From: Macrocystis pyrifera
Lineage: Eukaryota; Sar; Phaeophyceae; Laminariales; Laminariaceae
Direction of reading: 5' to 3'
Length of the DNA: 64,000 bases
Assembly: GCA_031763025.1 (NCBI GenBank)
Contig: JASSKH010000025.1
Location: 2,728,001-2,792,000, forward strand
Below, in pieces: positions 52,777-63,749 of the stretch. Position 1 is the stretch's first letter. Each line of letters begins with the position of its first letter. The notes below the pieces were generated by a model that saw only the letters and a program-made list of their open reading frames with translations, made no database searches and had not been told where the DNA came from. Position numbers and translations under genes: made by a program.

Positions 52777-53962
52777 CGATACTACCGACCTTGTCGTTGT
52801 TATTATCGCTATCTCGGAGCCCCGCCACGAAGAGGTGAGCGCCCACTTGTGTACCCGTACAATGACGCGAGATAACCCCGCCCCTCCAACGATTTTCCGA
52901 GCTCACTTTTTCTCGACCAGCGCCGAAAAGTTTGCAAACGCCGAGCGGCGCGTCTCCCACGGAAAAGTCTCAGTACAGCAAGAGGTCCCCCCAGAAGGTG
53001 TTGTGGGTAAGGAGGCGGTATCCCGATAAATAGGGCGGTCGAAAAACCGCTTGTTGCGACTGGAGAATTTGCCCTGATAACCTGGAATGAGCAAGGCGGC
53101 TTCCCCTCAATAAAGCGGTCGTTGTTCTGGCACACCGCCGCCTTCTTGCTGGGGGCGAGGGACTCTTACTGTTACAAGATCTCCCCAAAGTCGCCGTGTT
53201 CGTTGAGTGTGTCCCTTACTTCGTTGAAGCATCGGCTCGGAAATTCATCCCGGTAGGGGGTCTTGCTATTTCATCTCGCGTGTTTTACGGTACACTAAAA
53301 CTAAGTATCTGAGCCACTCAGAACTGCACCCGCGTTTTTTCTAGAACGAGCTGCTTGAAAATGGTGTAGTAGGATTTTTTTTTCGCGGTTCTAGAAAGGT
53401 TAAGGCCGAAAGAGGCCTTGACCTGCCCGAAAAAAAAGGTCTACTTATACCTCAGCGTGATACCAGTCTGCTGGTCGTATGTTTGAGGGATATTGGGACT
53501 TTTTGCGGAAATAGAAAAATCCAGTTAATTTCGAGACTAATATATACGATGTATATTTTTTTAGCGTTTTTGGCCGGGGTATGGGGGAAAAACGCCCGAA
53601 GATAGGTGGGTTTTTTTTTTTGTTTTGGTGAAAAGGACCATGGGGTGGAGTGATATGGTCGGGGGTATATACTGCCTCTATGCAGTATACGACGCGTCGA
53701 GAACCCACAGACAGGTGTTATTGATGATTATTAGTTGGTTGACTGGCTGGTAGACATTTCGAGTTGGTTCAATGCGGTGGGTTGCTCTCCGTGTACGACA
53801 GTTGAACCCTACAGCAGTAGCAGCAGCGGTAGTATAGTGCTCATAGTGCGAAAGCTCGCTCTCTCTGGTACCGGTATTTTCTATCGATATATCGATACGA
53901 TATTCATTGGAACCTTTCATTGCATTGAACGACTGCTGCCCTGGTTCGCACATTTTTACCTC

Positions 53963-53983
53963 TTTTTATTATTATTATTATTA

Positions 53984-54048
<65 letters not shown>
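53963..54048. repeat. TTA trinucleotide microsatellite
   Basis: Nearly pure (ATT)n with one interruption. Confidence 0.95.
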
Positions 54049-54050
<2 letters not shown>

Positions 54051-54526
54051 TATGCTTGCCTTCTGACAAAATAGCGTAGATGCCGTTTGTATACAAACCA
54101 AATATCCTTCCTTAGATCAGTAGTATCCCTCATACTCTTCTCTGCCTGTCGTTTCCAAATTCCCATTCCTTCGGTTCATACACTAGAACCGCACAATATG
54201 ATGCAATGCGATAGTTGGAGCCTACTGGATTTTTCTCTGTATGCCTGCCCTGCTTTTGTATAGCACGATTATACGTAGTGTTTTTTTTTCGTACGTTAAA
54301 GTTGACAATGAAGGGCGCAATGATAATGAAATGTGCCAGGTATATGTATACGCCAGAGATCGAGAATCATTACCGTCTGGGGCTGGCAGACAAGTTATGT
54401 TCGATCGCCACGTCAATTTTCTTAGTCGAAGAAGACTTTGAAGACTTGCTCTGTTTTGCGCTGGTTGACATAAGATTCGTAGTCCAGTTTATAGCGATCC
54501 CTTTGTGGTGGTGCCGGTACGCGCTA

Positions 54527-54644
54527 TTACGGAGGACCATATTAATACCTGGTAGTAAATAGGACCAAACATTGATAGTAAAAATAGGTGAATATATAGG
54601 TTTTTATGTATACCATAGGTCTAAATAGCTATGGACCCCCGTAA
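54527..54644. mobile_element. MITE-A copy with two stacked TA scars
   Basis: TA-flanked copy. Against the family GGACCATAGTAAATAGG it reads GGACCATATTAATACCTGG then TAGTAAATAGG: a 13-base insertion made of TTAATA plus CCTGGTA at one TA. Confidence 0.85.
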
Positions 54645-54873
54645 TAGTACTACCTGTAGTAGGGCCGGCCCGTATGCGTCAGCCAACAACACCGGCACTA
54701 TGGCAGCAGCAGCCGGCACTAACTACTCCGCACACTACGATACCGACCGGTGAAACCTATTTGTACCAAGCGATTCCACAGGCACTATAGCGGGAAACCG
54801 GCACAATAGAGGGAGCACTACTGTACTGCGTACTTGTCTTGAGGGCTGTGAATATGTGCATGATGAATTCCTG

Positions 54874-54978
54874 TTGCAGGGGACCATAGTAAATAGGACG
54901 AAATATTGTTGGTAAATGTAGGGATATATATATGTTTTTGTGTGTACCGTAGGTCCTATTTACTATGGTCCCCCGCAA
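54874..54978. mobile_element. MITE-A copy
   Basis: Ends TTGCAGGGGACCATAGTAAA and TATGGTCCCCCGCAA, right flank TA. Confidence 0.75.
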
Positions 54979-54988
54979 TAGTACTTAT

Positions 54989-55105
54989 ATTACGAGGGGA
55001 CATAGTAATCAGAACCGAATATGGCAGGTAGGCATATGGGGATGTGTTGTTTATGGGTCCATCGTGGGTTCTGATTCTCACTACATATGCCCACCCGGAA
55101 TAATA
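54989..55105. mobile_element. MITE-A' copy
   Basis: Left end TTACGAGGGGACATAGTAAT, right part GTCCATCGTGGGTTCTGATT, as in the 45.9 kb cluster. Confidence 0.65.
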
Positions 55106-55615
55106 GATTGCGTACGATGTTAGCTACATGATCACTTATGCTCACGAGTTTGCTCGCTCGGTTGCTTTGCTTTTTGCCTTGCTTTGCCTTGCTTTGCTTT
55201 GCTGTGATTTACTTGTTTTTTGTTTCTTTGCTTGATGCTCTGCTTGTTTTTGCTTGCTTGCTCGCTTGCTTCGAGTGAACCCGGAGATCGGAAGTCGGAT
55301 GTCCCCACTGTCCGACTCCGACTAAAACAAAACTCACAAAAAAACAACCACGACAAACCATTGCCTTGCACTAGCGCCACCGTTACTACAAACCACGAGA
55401 ACTACGTACCTTATCTGTTGCGGCTGTACTAAAATCGTGTGTACACAGCGTCAAGTAGATAATGAAAAATACGAGTGGTTAGCCCTCTTTCTTCTCTTCG
55501 CTCTGCAATCAGTGAACGCTGACGAGAGGAGTACGGGATAAACGAGGGTTGGCCATCAAGGGAGGGAGAAAGGCGCAAGTAGGAGCCTTCAAGGCGAGGG
55601 AAAGTGGGATGTAGC

Positions 55616-55693
55616 ACTCTGAGCGAAAAATTAAGGATCGTTTAGACGGTAATATGAATACCAATCGGTCCTTGATATTTCCGCTCAGTGTGG
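55616..55693. mobile_element. MITE-C copy
   Basis: Left GCACTCTGAGCGAAAAATTA, right TTGATATTTCCGCTCAGTGT. Confidence 0.65.
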
Positions 55694-56028
55694 AATGTAG
55701 TGGTTCAGAGTGATGTATATAGAAGGTATTCGATTCAAGTCGGAATGGAACATGTACGATGTATTGTCGGGGGCCAACAATCATAGTACTTTACAGTGAG
55801 CGGTCATTATTTATTAAATCACCTGCGCCGCACCTGACAGGAATTATATACCATTCCAATCCCACTATACGTCCAGCCTGGGAGAGGGGGCATCCGGGAC
55901 ACACACACTTTTTTTTTCTTGCTTTTTGTGAATGCTTACCAGTTCGTTATATACGTGTGTATGGGCTCGAGGCGAGCGAAACACCCCCCCTTCATCCCCG
56001 CGTTCTGTGCTCGTTTTGGTAATTTTCG

Positions 56029-56172
56029 AGCTGCTGTGAAGGCACTACCCACTGAGCTATAGGGGTAAAAGGCCGATCGAACAACCAGCCCGGGGTAATC
56101 CTTGTAACACTCTCCTCCCCCCCTCTGAATATGGCGGGATATTTTGGGGCGTCGGTACGGTATTCGGCCGTA
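56029..56172 (-). repeat. Dispersed repeat with tRNA-like A box
   Basis: Minus strand carries ATAGCTCAGTGGGTAGTGCC, an A-box sequence, but no B box at the right distance. The neighbouring GATCG...CCCGGGGTAATCC and GACACTCTCC blocks recur at 58,208-58,330 and 58,478-58,548. Not a tRNA gene. Confidence 0.45.
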
Positions 56173-56218
56173 CGCTCCGGCCCAAAGTGAGAGCGAATCT
56201 ACCATGAATACATGTTTA

Positions 56219-56295
56219 CCACTTCGGTTCGGAATATTAGGGCCGTTTAGACAACAATATTAAGACTAAGCGGTCCTTATATTTACGCACAGAGT
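56219..56295. mobile_element. MITE-C copy with intact TA-CC and GG-TA borders
   Basis: Left border TA|CCACTTCGGTTCGGAATA, right border TATTTACGCACAGAGTGG|TA. This copy defines the element ends as CCA...TGG with TA duplication. Confidence 0.7.
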
Positions 56296-56522
56296 GGTAT
56301 CAATACGTACGTGAGAGCACTGTTTTTGTCTTCCCGTGCGGTCCCTACATAACTCCTTTGGGCTGCTTCCCCCACGTTTTTGGAAGCAGAACAACGATCG
56401 CTTGAGGTGAGCGTGGGATCATGTTTCCAGCAGGAAAAGACTATCCACTGACACCCATATAACGCGAGCGGTTCTCTCTGTCTATGTGAATACCTGGTAG
56501 AGTATAAAGGTGGAACATACGT

Positions 56523-56872
56523 AGCCGGCGTCCCCGGTGGCTTGGTAGGTAGAGGTGGTCAGCGTGCCTACTAAGATCAATTTCGTGGACTCAAGTCTCA
56601 CCGATTGCATACATAATTTTTCTTGCATAAAAATTGATAGTTGCAGAAAGCGCGAGAGGGTGAGTTAGCAGCGTTCGACGAAAATCGACGAGCACAATGG
56701 GGAATGAATGCTGTACCCTCTGCGCGATAAGAATGAAGGCACGTACCGGGGGGGAGAAGGGATGTCACCTGTGACCACGGCCTTGTCCAGAAGATCGCTG
56801 AGGGTAACCTCCTGCTGGTACGAGTTAAGCTGGAAAGTTAAAGTATAGTGATTGAAAAAAAAAGAAAAAAAA
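56523..56872 (+). mobile_element. tRNA-derived SINE, copy 3
   Basis: Head CCCCGGTGGCTTGGTAGG and GGACTCAAGTCTCACCG, the shared body, and a tail with A-runs (GAAAAAAAAAGAAAAAAAA). Confidence 0.75.
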
Positions 56873-56954
56873 TGTAACCAATGCCTATACTGCTCGTTGT
56901 AGTAAGAATACACCTTATAGGTCTTTGTATATATATATGGTGGGTCCTGATTCA

Positions 56955-57077
56955 TTACAGGGCGGAATCATAGTAAATACCACGGTAGGACCAAATATTG
57001 TTAGTAAAAATAAGCAAATATATAGGTTTTTGTGTTTATGCCGTAGGTCCTATTTACTATGATGGTCCCCTTTAATG
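56955..57077. mobile_element. MITE-A copy with a TACCACGGTA insertion
   Basis: Usual AGTAAATAGGACC reads AGTAAATACCACGGTAGGACC, an 8-base insertion at TA (56,978-56,987). The right end also carries extra bases (TATGATGGTCCCC). Confidence 0.7.
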
Positions 57078-57697
57078 ATAGTTGTATGATGCATATTATA
57101 TTAATAGCAGCATCATCGTCTCTTGGGAACAAGAATCCGTATGATATACGGTGCCACACCCTGCGTGTGCTTCGGACCTCGCTGGGGCAGAAAGAATAGC
57201 GTCAGCAGAGCAGCACACAGCAGCATATCTCCCTGAAAGCTTGCGCACAAACGGTTCGTCTCGAATCCCAGGTATCGATAAGGGGCTTGTCCTCTAGACG
57301 GTCGCGCGCGCTGGGGGGAGGGGTTCAATGCCAAAAACATCAGCCAAAAACTTACGAGTAATTTACAGCAGCAGTAGTAGTACTAATAGTACATACCTTG
57401 CACCTGGTACAACAATCAACAACACTTCGTACCAGGTACTCACTAGCGATCAAAGACGTGTACCCCGTAAGTATATGCATGCCTCGGTGAGTACTGGTCC
57501 ACCAGGGGGATGTTCTGAGACACCCTTCCCGTCTGCTGCATGCAGCGCTTTGAGCGCGGTCAACAGTGATAGCGCGTTCAATTCAATAGCATGAACTATA
57601 TGAGCCGGGGGCAGATTACTTCATTTCACAGACAACACCGATATTTTCCCTCTCCCAGTAATAAAGCATCCACATCTGCACGAAACCTATCGATGGT
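57078..57697. other. Region without recognised gene
   Basis: Contains TACCAGGTA at 57,430, near an inverted partner CACCTGGTA at 57,411. Short frames have no recognisable similarity. A frame at 57,697-58,038 has a hydrophobic stretch (LFGLLALILVFAVSHA) but no family I know. Confidence 0.4.
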
Positions 57698-58079
57698 TGT
57701 GTTGGTGCTTTTTCATGCTATGTCTGTTTTTCCGCACTCTGCTGCCTGCTGCTGGAGACTGGGACGACATGGAACGGCGCGGCAGAGCGAGGCAGCTGTT
57801 CGGTCTCTTGGCCTTGATTCTTGTTTTTGCTGTCAGCCACGCCAAAAAATCGAAGCGATGGACTTATCCGAGGTGCGTCACTCGTCACTCGGCCTACCAA
57901 ACTGCTAATAATGTATTTGGGATATACATGCAGCAAGAGACCACTGGTGCTGTAACCACGTGCCAGGTGCCTGGTACATGTGAGGACTGCTGTGGGGATC
58001 GATGCACATTGTTGCAAGTCACAGGAGATGAGAGATAGCTGTTGATGGGGCACTGCTGCTCTGTGGTGATGGTGGTGAT

Positions 58080-58190
58080 GGTGATCGTGGTGGTTGTGGT
58101 GGTGCTGTTGTTGTTGTTGTTGTTGTTATTGTTGTTGTTGCTGCTGCTGCTGCTGCCGTTGATGTTGTTATTGTTGTTGTTCCTTGTTGT
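58080..58190. repeat. TTG/CTG trinucleotide tract
   Basis: GGTGGTGATGGT then (TTG)n and (CTG)n; a second block is at 58,785-58,890 next to the SINE poly-A. Confidence 0.9.
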
Positions 58191-58547
58191 GCAAGGGTAA
58201 TAATGGCTCTAGGGGGTAAAAGCCCGATCGATTACCCACAGGCCAGGGTAAAATCCTTACGACACTCTCCCCCCCGTCTGAACGGCGGAATCTTTGGAGC
58301 GTCGGTACCGTAGACGGCCGTACGCTGACCTACCCGCTTCGTTTCAATAACTTGGGAAACCAGGGAGATATGTTTTCAAGGGACGCACGCGCAAGCGTTC
58401 CTATAAAAGAAACGTTCGACGCGAGGTAGCACATCCCCTACTATTAATAACACGCGTGGTAAGATAGCACACTGCCTGTGAAGGTGCTATGAATACTTAC
58501 TGAACCAATAGGGATAAAAGACCGATCGATGACCCGGCCCAGCTGTA

Positions 58548-58718
58548 CATTCGATGAAAGTCGACGAGCAGTGGGAATGCTGAATGAACCCTATGCGCGA
58601 TAAAAACTAAAGGCACGTGCCGGGGGGGAGAAGGGACGACACCTGTGACCACGGCTTGTCCAGAAGATCCGTCGAGGGTAAAACCTCCTACGAGTGGGCT
58701 GGAAAGTAAAAGTGACGG

Positions 58719-58768
<50 letters not shown>
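58548..58768 (+). mobile_element. SINE copy 4, 5'-truncated, with long poly-A
   Basis: Begins within the body (CGATGAAAGTCGACGAGCAG) and ends AAGTGACGG followed by about 50 A. A weak fragment (CGCGATAAAAATGAAGGC) also occurs at 44,972. Confidence 0.7.
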
Positions 58769-58771
<3 letters not shown>

Positions 58772-59901
58772 TAATCGTTACAACAGCCGTTGTTGCTGTT
58801 GCTTGCTGTTGTTGTTACTTGTTGTTGCTTGCTGTTGTTGTTGCTTGTTGTTGTTGCTGCTGTTGTTGTGTCTGTTGCTGCTGCTACTGCTGTACCTGGT
58901 ATGAAATACCGCTGTACGGGTACCGTAGTAATGCGAGTAAACGCCCCTCTCGCGGTACTCCCCCCCTGTCGAAACGAAAATGCGAAAAAACGCCCCCGGC
59001 CTTCCAGCAACTCCCCCCCCCCCCCCCCCCCCCCCCCGTATCTTTTTTTTTTCGGGAAACACCCCGGGACCGAGCTGGCAATTAATTGGAGTGCGGGAGA
59101 AGGAGCTGTTTTCAAAGCAGGCTAAGGCGCGTTTTACATAATAGGAAACTTGATGTCTGGGATGTCGGTAGGCACATGTTTTTTGCAGATGTTTAGCGCA
59201 ACGGCAGCTAAACAGACTAGAAAGTCAGGCGCGGACAGGTAACCAAACGTGTTTCACTTGACGTTCTGGCCGCTGTCGTTGCAGCGGAGGCGGGGGTAGT
59301 CAGTCGATCACCCTGAGCTTCGTCGCTGTCGAGGGAGAGTGCCCCGCGCGTTCGGCCCCACTGAACGCGCCAGTTTGGATGTCGGGAGGGCAAACACAAG
59401 CGGCTGGTCCGCGCTGTACCACCTGAGCATCGGGCGCGGGAAATTGGGACCGGCGTGCCCTCCCTCGTGGGCGCCGCTTCACCAGGACGACGCGGGCTTT
59501 TCTCCCAAGAGTTTGATTGATCGTCAGTGTTTTTAACGGTGCTGGGTGCCTTATCGGTGCTAGGTGCCTTGTAGGTGCCGCTGGGTTGCGACATGATCAA
59601 CACCTACTACTGCTTGCTGCCTTGCTGTTGCTGTGTGCGTGTGAAAGGTGTGGGATTTTTTTCTTTTTTTTTTTTTTTTGATTTTTTCGTGTCGCCCCCC
59701 CCCCCCCCCCGGGTGTGAGGGAGTGTGCGCTTTTTTTCTTCTTTTTTTTCGCATCGCACCGGGGGGCCAAAAAGCTCAAAAGTATTTTTTCGTAAAGCGC
59801 CTCGGTATCTCAGTAAACAACGCCCCCGGGGCGTATTTTTACGCCTCCAAAGTTAAAGCGCCCCGGGGGGTGTTTACTCACGTTGTTACGGTGTATTTTA
59901 G

Positions 59902-59963
59902 GTAGGCACGGAGAGCTTCGCGCTCTTTGTGCTCAAGTGCATAATGGGCATGGCCTACGCAGG
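59902..59963 (+). CDS. Possible short exon, unknown protein
   Basis: After GTGTATTTTAG a frame reads VGTESFALFVLKCIMGMAYA and ends GCAGG|GTGTGC. Hydrophobic and protein-like, but short and unsupported by neighbours. Confidence 0.22.
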
Positions 59964-61447
59964 GTGTGCATGTACATACTTGGGGTGGACGTTTCTGAGA
60001 ATGTAGTGGTGACGGAATTCGCCAGAATGTATTCGCATCACCATGGGGGGTGTCGTTTCATTTTGGAGCTGGGCGGATTCCTATAGGAATCACGGAGCGA
60101 GGGTTGTTACTGCTTGTACCCTCTCAGAAACACCCGTCAACCATTGTACCCGGGGGGGGGTGGACGTTTCTGAGAGTGTGGTGGTGACGGAATGAAGTAT
60201 CTCGTGTGTTCGTGCTGCTTGGAATACGACGTCCATCGATCCGTCTCGTGGCTTCGTGCTCGCGGGCAGGTTCCCACGCTGCTGACGTGTGTATATATAC
60301 CTTGTACATTTGTGTGTGTGTGTTTTTCGATGTTTTTTGGGTTGTCTTGCACATGATTTTCCTCGCTCTCAGCTGGTTCCCAGCATGTACCCGACGACAT
60401 CTGCATTCAGGATACATACATGGAGAAAAACAAAGAACCGAAAGCTGTTGAGATCGAAAAATTACTCAAAACTCGTCTTTGCAAGATTTTTACTTTTTAC
60501 GGAGTGTCAAATGTTTTTTTTTTTAGTTTATAGATATATCTAATTTTACAGGATTTGGGGTCGGTGTCACTTGCCAGCTCTTCGGTTCGTACCACAATCG
60601 GTCGGTACGACGAGCCCGAGCAGGCTGGCTTTTAGGTCAGCAGCTGACAGCAGGCGACGATGCACAGCACGACAAGCCTGCAGCAGGCGGGCTTTTAGCG
60701 TCAGAACTTGAGGTGATGTGCGCACGCACGGCACGACTAGCCCATATATAGGTACTTCCGAGTCAGCAGTCAGCAATAATATGTCACGATTTGCCCGCAT
60801 TCCGTCACCACGGACAGACAGCTGCTGTGTCTTGACAGCTGTGGCTGTGTCTTGACAGCTGTGACATCAAACAAACAAAAGGTACCTGTACGTACTACAA
60901 GGTTCCCCTGCGGGAGGTGCCTAGGGGAGTGGCGCAAGAGTGAAATAATACTCGTATGTTATTATCGTTTTGAAAGCAACGATGTATAATACCTGTTCTT
61001 CATTCATGTAAGCATGTGCCTCTGGAACGTGTCGTATGACCCCGACACGACTAACAGACTACGTAGAAATTGTGTTGGCTTGGTTGTGCAGTAGTTTACC
61101 TGCTGTCATCTCATTCTATGACTCCATTTATAATCCAACACTATGTACGAGGCGCTCCGCGCAGCGGGCTGTTCCCGCTCGCTCACGAGGAGAAAGAATA
61201 GAACGGAACATATGGCCTAAACAATCGGGTGCAAAGAGGCGACTTACAAATGCCAAGAGCTCCATGCTCCATCCAAGACAACGACTCGTACGCCGCATGC
61301 ATGTACGTACATACTGTAGTCGTTTTCTTTGATATGTACGAAAGAGAAAGCACAGCACGGCACCTCACCGCACCGCGAAAACAAATAAAAATAGAATGAA
61401 AACGAAAACTTGAAAACAAAACAAAACCCCTGTCCCCTCTGATGTAC

Positions 61448-61624
61448 TTTTTTCCCGCCTGGTTGGAACACCTTTGCGCCGGTCTCGCGACCATCTTGCC
61501 ACCGATTCGGTCTGGGTAAAACTTTCCTCCCTCTCTGCCCCAGTGAGCCCCGTCGCGCGTGCCGCGTGAAACCCGGTGCTCGCCGTGGCCCACGCTCGCC
61601 AGCTCGACAATGTTGGTGCCCAGA
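61448..61624 (-). CDS. Possible exon, unknown protein
   Basis: Between GAGCATCGCAG and AAAAAA|GTACAT a frame reads LGTNIVELASVGHGEHRVSR, then GTRDGAHWGREGGKFYPDRI. It is symmetric in phase (2 in, 2 out) and 177 bp long. Family not recognised. It abuts a degraded MITE-C copy (61,635-61,710). Confidence 0.22.
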
Positions 61625-62464
61625 CTGCGATGCTCTCTCTCTGAAATTCAGCTTGGTCGCAAAAATAAGGACCGCTTGAATGTTCTTTTGCAGACCAAAA
61701 CGGCCCTTATAGACTCGTACATATTACACCCAACCGACATCAGGAGGCAAGACAGAGCACATTCATGCTTCCCTCGTGTCTCGATGCTCGATGCACACGC
61801 GACGCCTAGCCACGAAAACGGCGACCGCGCTCCTTCCAACCCCCCCCCCCCCTCTACCCGCCAGCGCCCGCCGACACCCGCGATGGCACCGCGCTCGCCC
61901 GCGGTGCCGTGCCCTGGGTACACGCACGCACACAAAACCAAAAAAAAAAAACGCAAGAAAGGAAAAAAGTATCTCGCTGGCGAGTAATAGTTGAAGGCGG
62001 CGTCCAAGTGGGAGCTCTGAGAGGCCAGGGATGTATCAACCGAGCACGCCCAGGAGAGATATAGGTAGAACCACAGTGGGGCTATATGTTTGATGAGGAG
62101 TGGGGTAAGCGAGGGTTGCCGCGTGAGAGAGGTGCAAGTACGAGCCTTCTAGAAGGGACACTACTACAGCACTACTGCGGTATTAGAAAACTTACTCGTT
62201 TCAAGTCGGAATGGAACATGTATGATAGATGATAACAGTAATAACGATAATAATAATAACAACAATTATATCAGTAATAATAAGAATAATATTAACAAGA
62301 AGAAGAATAGCATCAACTAATACCTGGTAGTATTCTACATAGTCATAATACCTGGTGTTAATAGCGTACTTCAACGTTGCCCGGCGCTTCCGCCCTATTT
62401 TCCGCGTCCGTCCGTAACGATGATGATTATCGCCTTCGCCGACACCCCGCCCCCCCCCTCGCCC

Positions 62465-62765
62465 CCTGCTGTCTCTGGAAGTGGCTACACCGGAAATTAA
62501 ACTAACTCATTGAAGCTGCCATCCATATGCAAGTCCGCCTCACAAGCGGTTCTTAGTAGGATGCAGCTCACCCTTCATGCGACTCGCCGGACACCTCACG
62601 GCGCTTCGCGCTTGGTGCAAGCAATGTCTGCCTGGTCGGTGAAAACCCGACATGCTCCGTCCCGGCATTGTAGGGATGCGAGGGTCTACGGTCATACGAC
62701 TACGGCCATGCATGAGATCGAGTACAGCTCTCCTATCGAGTACACCCCCCCCCCCCGCCCCCTGT
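62465..62765 (-). repeat. R4 repeat, inverted copy ending in poly-C
   Basis: Complement of the R4 order, closing with GAGTACACCCCCCCCC. The ATGCATGGCCGTAGTCGTAT end next to a G/C run also appears alone at 32,650-32,700, 39,236-39,290, 41,060-41,100, 42,655-42,700 and 51,290-51,330. Confidence 0.65.
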
Positions 62766-62947
62766 ATTCATCTGCCCCAAATGACTTGGGGGGGGGGGGA
62801 CAGATTACAATCGTACGAGTATATCACTTTGGGAATTGGTGTGGGAAAGCATTCACAGTTTTGTAGAAAAACGATTGCGCTGTAGTAGTCGGACAGACGA
62901 TCGAATTTCCAGTCCATGATCCTACGTAATCCGGAGCAGATGTATTC

Positions 62948-63169
62948 CAGGGCTCTTCACGGGTCGGGTCGAAAACTTCGCGGTTGAGGTCAGGGCGGGT
63001 CGGGTCGGATAAAAACGGTGGCCGGACCCGATCCGTGACGATTTGAAAAAAAAGCTCCCAACCAATCCCAACCCGACGCGACCCTCGGCCCAACCCGACC
63101 CGTGAAAATTCGAAAACCTCCTGACCCGACCCGCGGGGGGTTGGGGTCATGACCCCGCGAAGAGCCCTG
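62948..63169. mobile_element. hAT-like non-autonomous element
   Basis: 222 bp with inverted ends CAGGGCTCTTCACGGGTC and GACCCCGCGAAGAGCCCTG, flanked by ATGTATTC and ATATACTC (6 of 8 identical). CAGGG ends with an 8-bp duplication are typical of hAT elements. The interior is GGGTCGGGTCGG-rich in inverted arrangement. Confidence 0.6.
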
Positions 63170-63331
63170 ATATACTCCTGGTATGCGTGGGTGTCATACC
63201 ATCTGCGTGATCTATGGGACAGGTTTCATGGGTTGGGTCTGTTCTACTGAGTATTGATTTTAACATGAAGACCCCGCACGGCGTCCTCATAGAGGCAAGC
63301 TACCTAAGGCCCAGTAGATGATCTGCAGTAG

Positions 63332-63342
63332 ATAGATAGATG

Positions 63343-63383
<41 letters not shown>
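63332..63383. repeat. GATA tetranucleotide microsatellite
   Basis: About 12 units of GATA with one interruption. Confidence 0.95.
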
Positions 63384-63384
<1 letters not shown>

Positions 63385-63583
63385 GTAGGTATAGCGTCAT
63401 CTGTCCGACCTGTGGAAGTTTTGCCTTGTTTGCCAAGCGCTTCCGTTCTGTGGGCATGCATGATGATGATCATCACTTATCACCCCCACCATCCTCTCCC
63501 CCCCCCCCCCCCCCTGTATTCATTCGTCTACCCTTCGTTTACCTTGAATTGTTTCTACCGATTGGTGTTTTTCCTTCCCGCAG

Positions 63584-63745
63584 ACCGCAGTGGCCGGTTC
63601 CGGAGCACCCCACGGCGGCCCACCCCTGCCGGCTGTTCCTTTGGGACGTGGTGTCGGCGTTTAAGTTCTGCGAGTGCAGTCGGCTCGTGCAGTCCACCGT
63701 CAAAACTTCATTGTGGGAAGGCAAGAGAGTTGGCGCGGTTCTAGA
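63584..63745 (+). CDS. Possible exon, unknown protein
   Basis: After TTCCTTCCCGCAG a frame reads PQWPVPEHPTAAHPCRLFLW, then DVVSAFKFCECSRLVQSTVK and TSLWEGKRVGAVLEL. The composition is protein-like and GC-rich, with Trp and Cys and no low complexity. No clear donor is seen; a CCCACCTA-type tandem array starts right after it and runs to the window end. I do not recognise the family. Confidence 0.3.
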
Positions 63746-63749
63746 GCTA

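Larger units (their letters stand above)
59780..62460. other. Region with only weak exon candidates
   Basis: A duplicated GGGTGGACGTTTCTGAGA segment (59,980 and 60,160), homopolymers at 59,660-59,710, and a repeated CGAGCAGGCTGGCTTTTAG block (60,560-60,760). No confident gene apart from the two low-scoring exon candidates. Confidence 0.45.

Noticed and set aside
958..62329. CCWGG as a bacterial Dcm/EcoRII-type methylation site
   Set aside because: The excess is in TA-CCWGG-TA, and insertion evidence at TA explains it better; no bacterial context.
62510..62866. 118-codon frame, repeated at 41.8 kb and 3.6 kb
   Set aside because: Part of the dispersed R4 repeat; the frame is shared because the DNA is shared.
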